A DNA stretch of 64,000 nt, from the NCBI GenBank assembly GCA_963752325.1, contig CAVVXU010000007.1, positions 496,001-560,000 on the forward strand, in the 5' to 3' direction. This document shows, one piece after another, positions 63,136-64,000 of this stretch (positions within the stretch are counted from its first letter, which is position 1; each line of letters begins with the position of its first letter). The notes under the pieces were generated by a model that was not told the origin of the DNA, searched no databases, and saw only the letters and a program-made list of their open reading frames with translations. The DNA comes from CAVTJL01 sp963752325. GTDB lineage: Bacteria; Pseudomonadota; Alphaproteobacteria; Geminicoccales; Geminicoccaceae. A program made the position numbers and the translations under genes.

Positions 63136-64000
63136 CTCTCCCTTCGAGAATGCTCTGTCACGCCGCGCGCCGTGCTTTCCCTCTCGATCAGCTCGACCGG
63201 GAGAACGACACGCCGCGGCGGCTCACCATCGATACGCGCTAGAAGTGTCGCGGCGGCGATCCGCCCGACATCGGCGCGCGGCGGGCGAATGGTCGTGAGC
63301 GTGGGCACGACGCAGGTCGCAGCCTCGGCGTCGCCGAAGCTCACCACACCGATCTCGTCCGGCACCGTCCGGCCGCGGCGCCGCAGGCCCCGCAGCACGC
63401 CCAGCGCGATCACGTCGCCGTTGCAGACGATCCCATCGACGTCGGGCTCGCGGGCCAGCAGCTCGCCCAGAAGGCGCTCGCCGAGGTCGGGCGTGCCGCC
63501 GACCGGCGCCGTCGCCACGATAGGGTCGTGAAGGTCGCGCTCGCCCACCACCTGGGCGTAGCCGTCGCGCCGCTTCTGGGCGCGATAGTCGTGCTCGCGT
63601 GTGCTGCCCAGAAAGGCGATCCGCTGGAAGCCCCGCTCATAGAGATGCTCCGCCTGGAGGCGGCCGGTCGCCAGGTGATCCATGCCGACGGCCGAATCGA
63701 TGGGGTCGGACCCGGCATCCCAGATCTCGACCACCGGCACGTCGGCGGCACGCAGCAGCTCCCGCACCCGCGGGTGGTGATCGACACCGACCAAGGCCAA
63801 AGCCGCCGGCCTCCAGCTCAGCATCGCCCGGACCAGCAGCAGCTCCTCGTCGGGGTCGTAGCGGCTGTTGCCCAGCATCAGGCTGAGCCCCGCGCCGGCC
63901 AGCCGTTCCTGCATCGCATCGATGGTGGCAGCGAACTCCGAATAGAAGAGTGAGGTCACCACGACGCCGACGACGCTGGTGCTCGAGCCCGCAAGCCCTC
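63132..64000 (-). CDS. LacI-family transcriptional regulator, N-terminus beyond the window
   Basis: The ligand-binding domain of a LacI/GalR-type regulator. The window starts within the linker (GLAGSSTSVVGVVVTSLFYS), so the DNA-binding helix-turn-helix is missing. Visible features are DAMQERLAGAGLSLMLGNSR, VPVVEIWDAGSDPIDSAVGM, HLYERGFQRIAFLGSTREHD, VDGIVCNGDVIALGVLRGLR and EIGVVSFGDAEAATCVVPTL. It overlaps tctC by 4 bp and is coupled to it, so it likely controls the tctCBA-sulfatase genes by sensing the substrate or a catabolite. Confidence 0.9.
   Translation of the reverse strand, partial: GLAGSSTSVVGVVVTSLFYSEFAATIDAMQERLAGAGLSLMLGNSRYDPDEELLLVRAMLSWRPAALALVGVDHHPRVRELLRAADVPVVEIWDAGSDPIDSAVGMDHLATGRLQAEHLYERGFQRIAFLGSTREHDYRAQKRRDGYAQVVGERDLHDPIVATAPVGGTPDLGERLLGELLAREPDVDGIVCNGDVIALGVLRGLRRRGRTVPDEIGVVSFGDAEAATCVVPTLTTIRPPRADVGRIAAATLLARIDGEPPRRVVLPVELIERESTARGVTEHSRRES

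Overview
This window is high-GC bacterial DNA. Gene content and synteny point to an alphaproteobacterium, probably of Rhodospirillales or Geminicoccales type. The supporting features are an ispA-dxs-tlyA group, an aapJQMP amino-acid ABC transporter, an NrtR-controlled nadA-nadB-nadC operon, a TctABC transporter, aconitase X and a large Wzx/Wzy-type exopolysaccharide locus. No rRNA, tRNA, CRISPR array or convincing riboswitch was seen. Both ends cut genes: ispA on the left and a LacI-type regulator on the right.

Layout. 0-5.6 kb: isoprenoid genes ispA (partial) and dxs, a methyltransferase on the other strand, tlyA and metC. 5.9-10.2 kb: aapJQMP. 10.2-15.6 kb: an AhpD-like protein, then a membrane-lipid glycosylation group (UPF0104 protein, GT2, GT39-like) and a divergent methyltransferase. 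15.6-20.2 kb: nadC, nadB, nadA and nrtR, with two matching operators ahead of nadA. 20.2-22.0 kb: an IS3-family remnant and an ISNCY-family element whose transposase is broken by a double-hairpin insert. 22.1-32.8 kb: a hybrid histidine kinase, an EamA exporter, an operon of GMC oxidoreductase plus both aconitase X subunits, a desaturase, a PhnD-like protein, a YdcF-like protein and an MFS transporter.

32.9-49.6 kb is the exopolysaccharide locus. It holds a 48-residue membrane protein, a Wzx flippase, glycosyltransferases, a GINT1-like transferase, a degenerate CpsD-like ATPase, a GumC/Wzz-like protein, a deacetylase, a WecG-type transferase, glmS, an initiating sugar-phosphate transferase, a Wzy-like polymerase and an acyltransferase. 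49.7-51.6 kb holds a divergent LysR/SDR pair. 51.6-64 kb is one minus-strand block: LacI regulator, TctC-TctB-TctA, a sulfatase, three paralogous sugar-type binding proteins, two ABC permeases and a beta-hydroxyacid dehydrogenase. It looks like a uptake and breakdown module for an unidentified, possibly sulfated, substrate.

Quality warning. Many otherwise intact genes carry frameshifts, and nearly all have the same polarity (one surplus base). They are densest at 52.6-55.7 kb. I read them mainly as sequence errors, give gene spans across them, and name the breakpoints.
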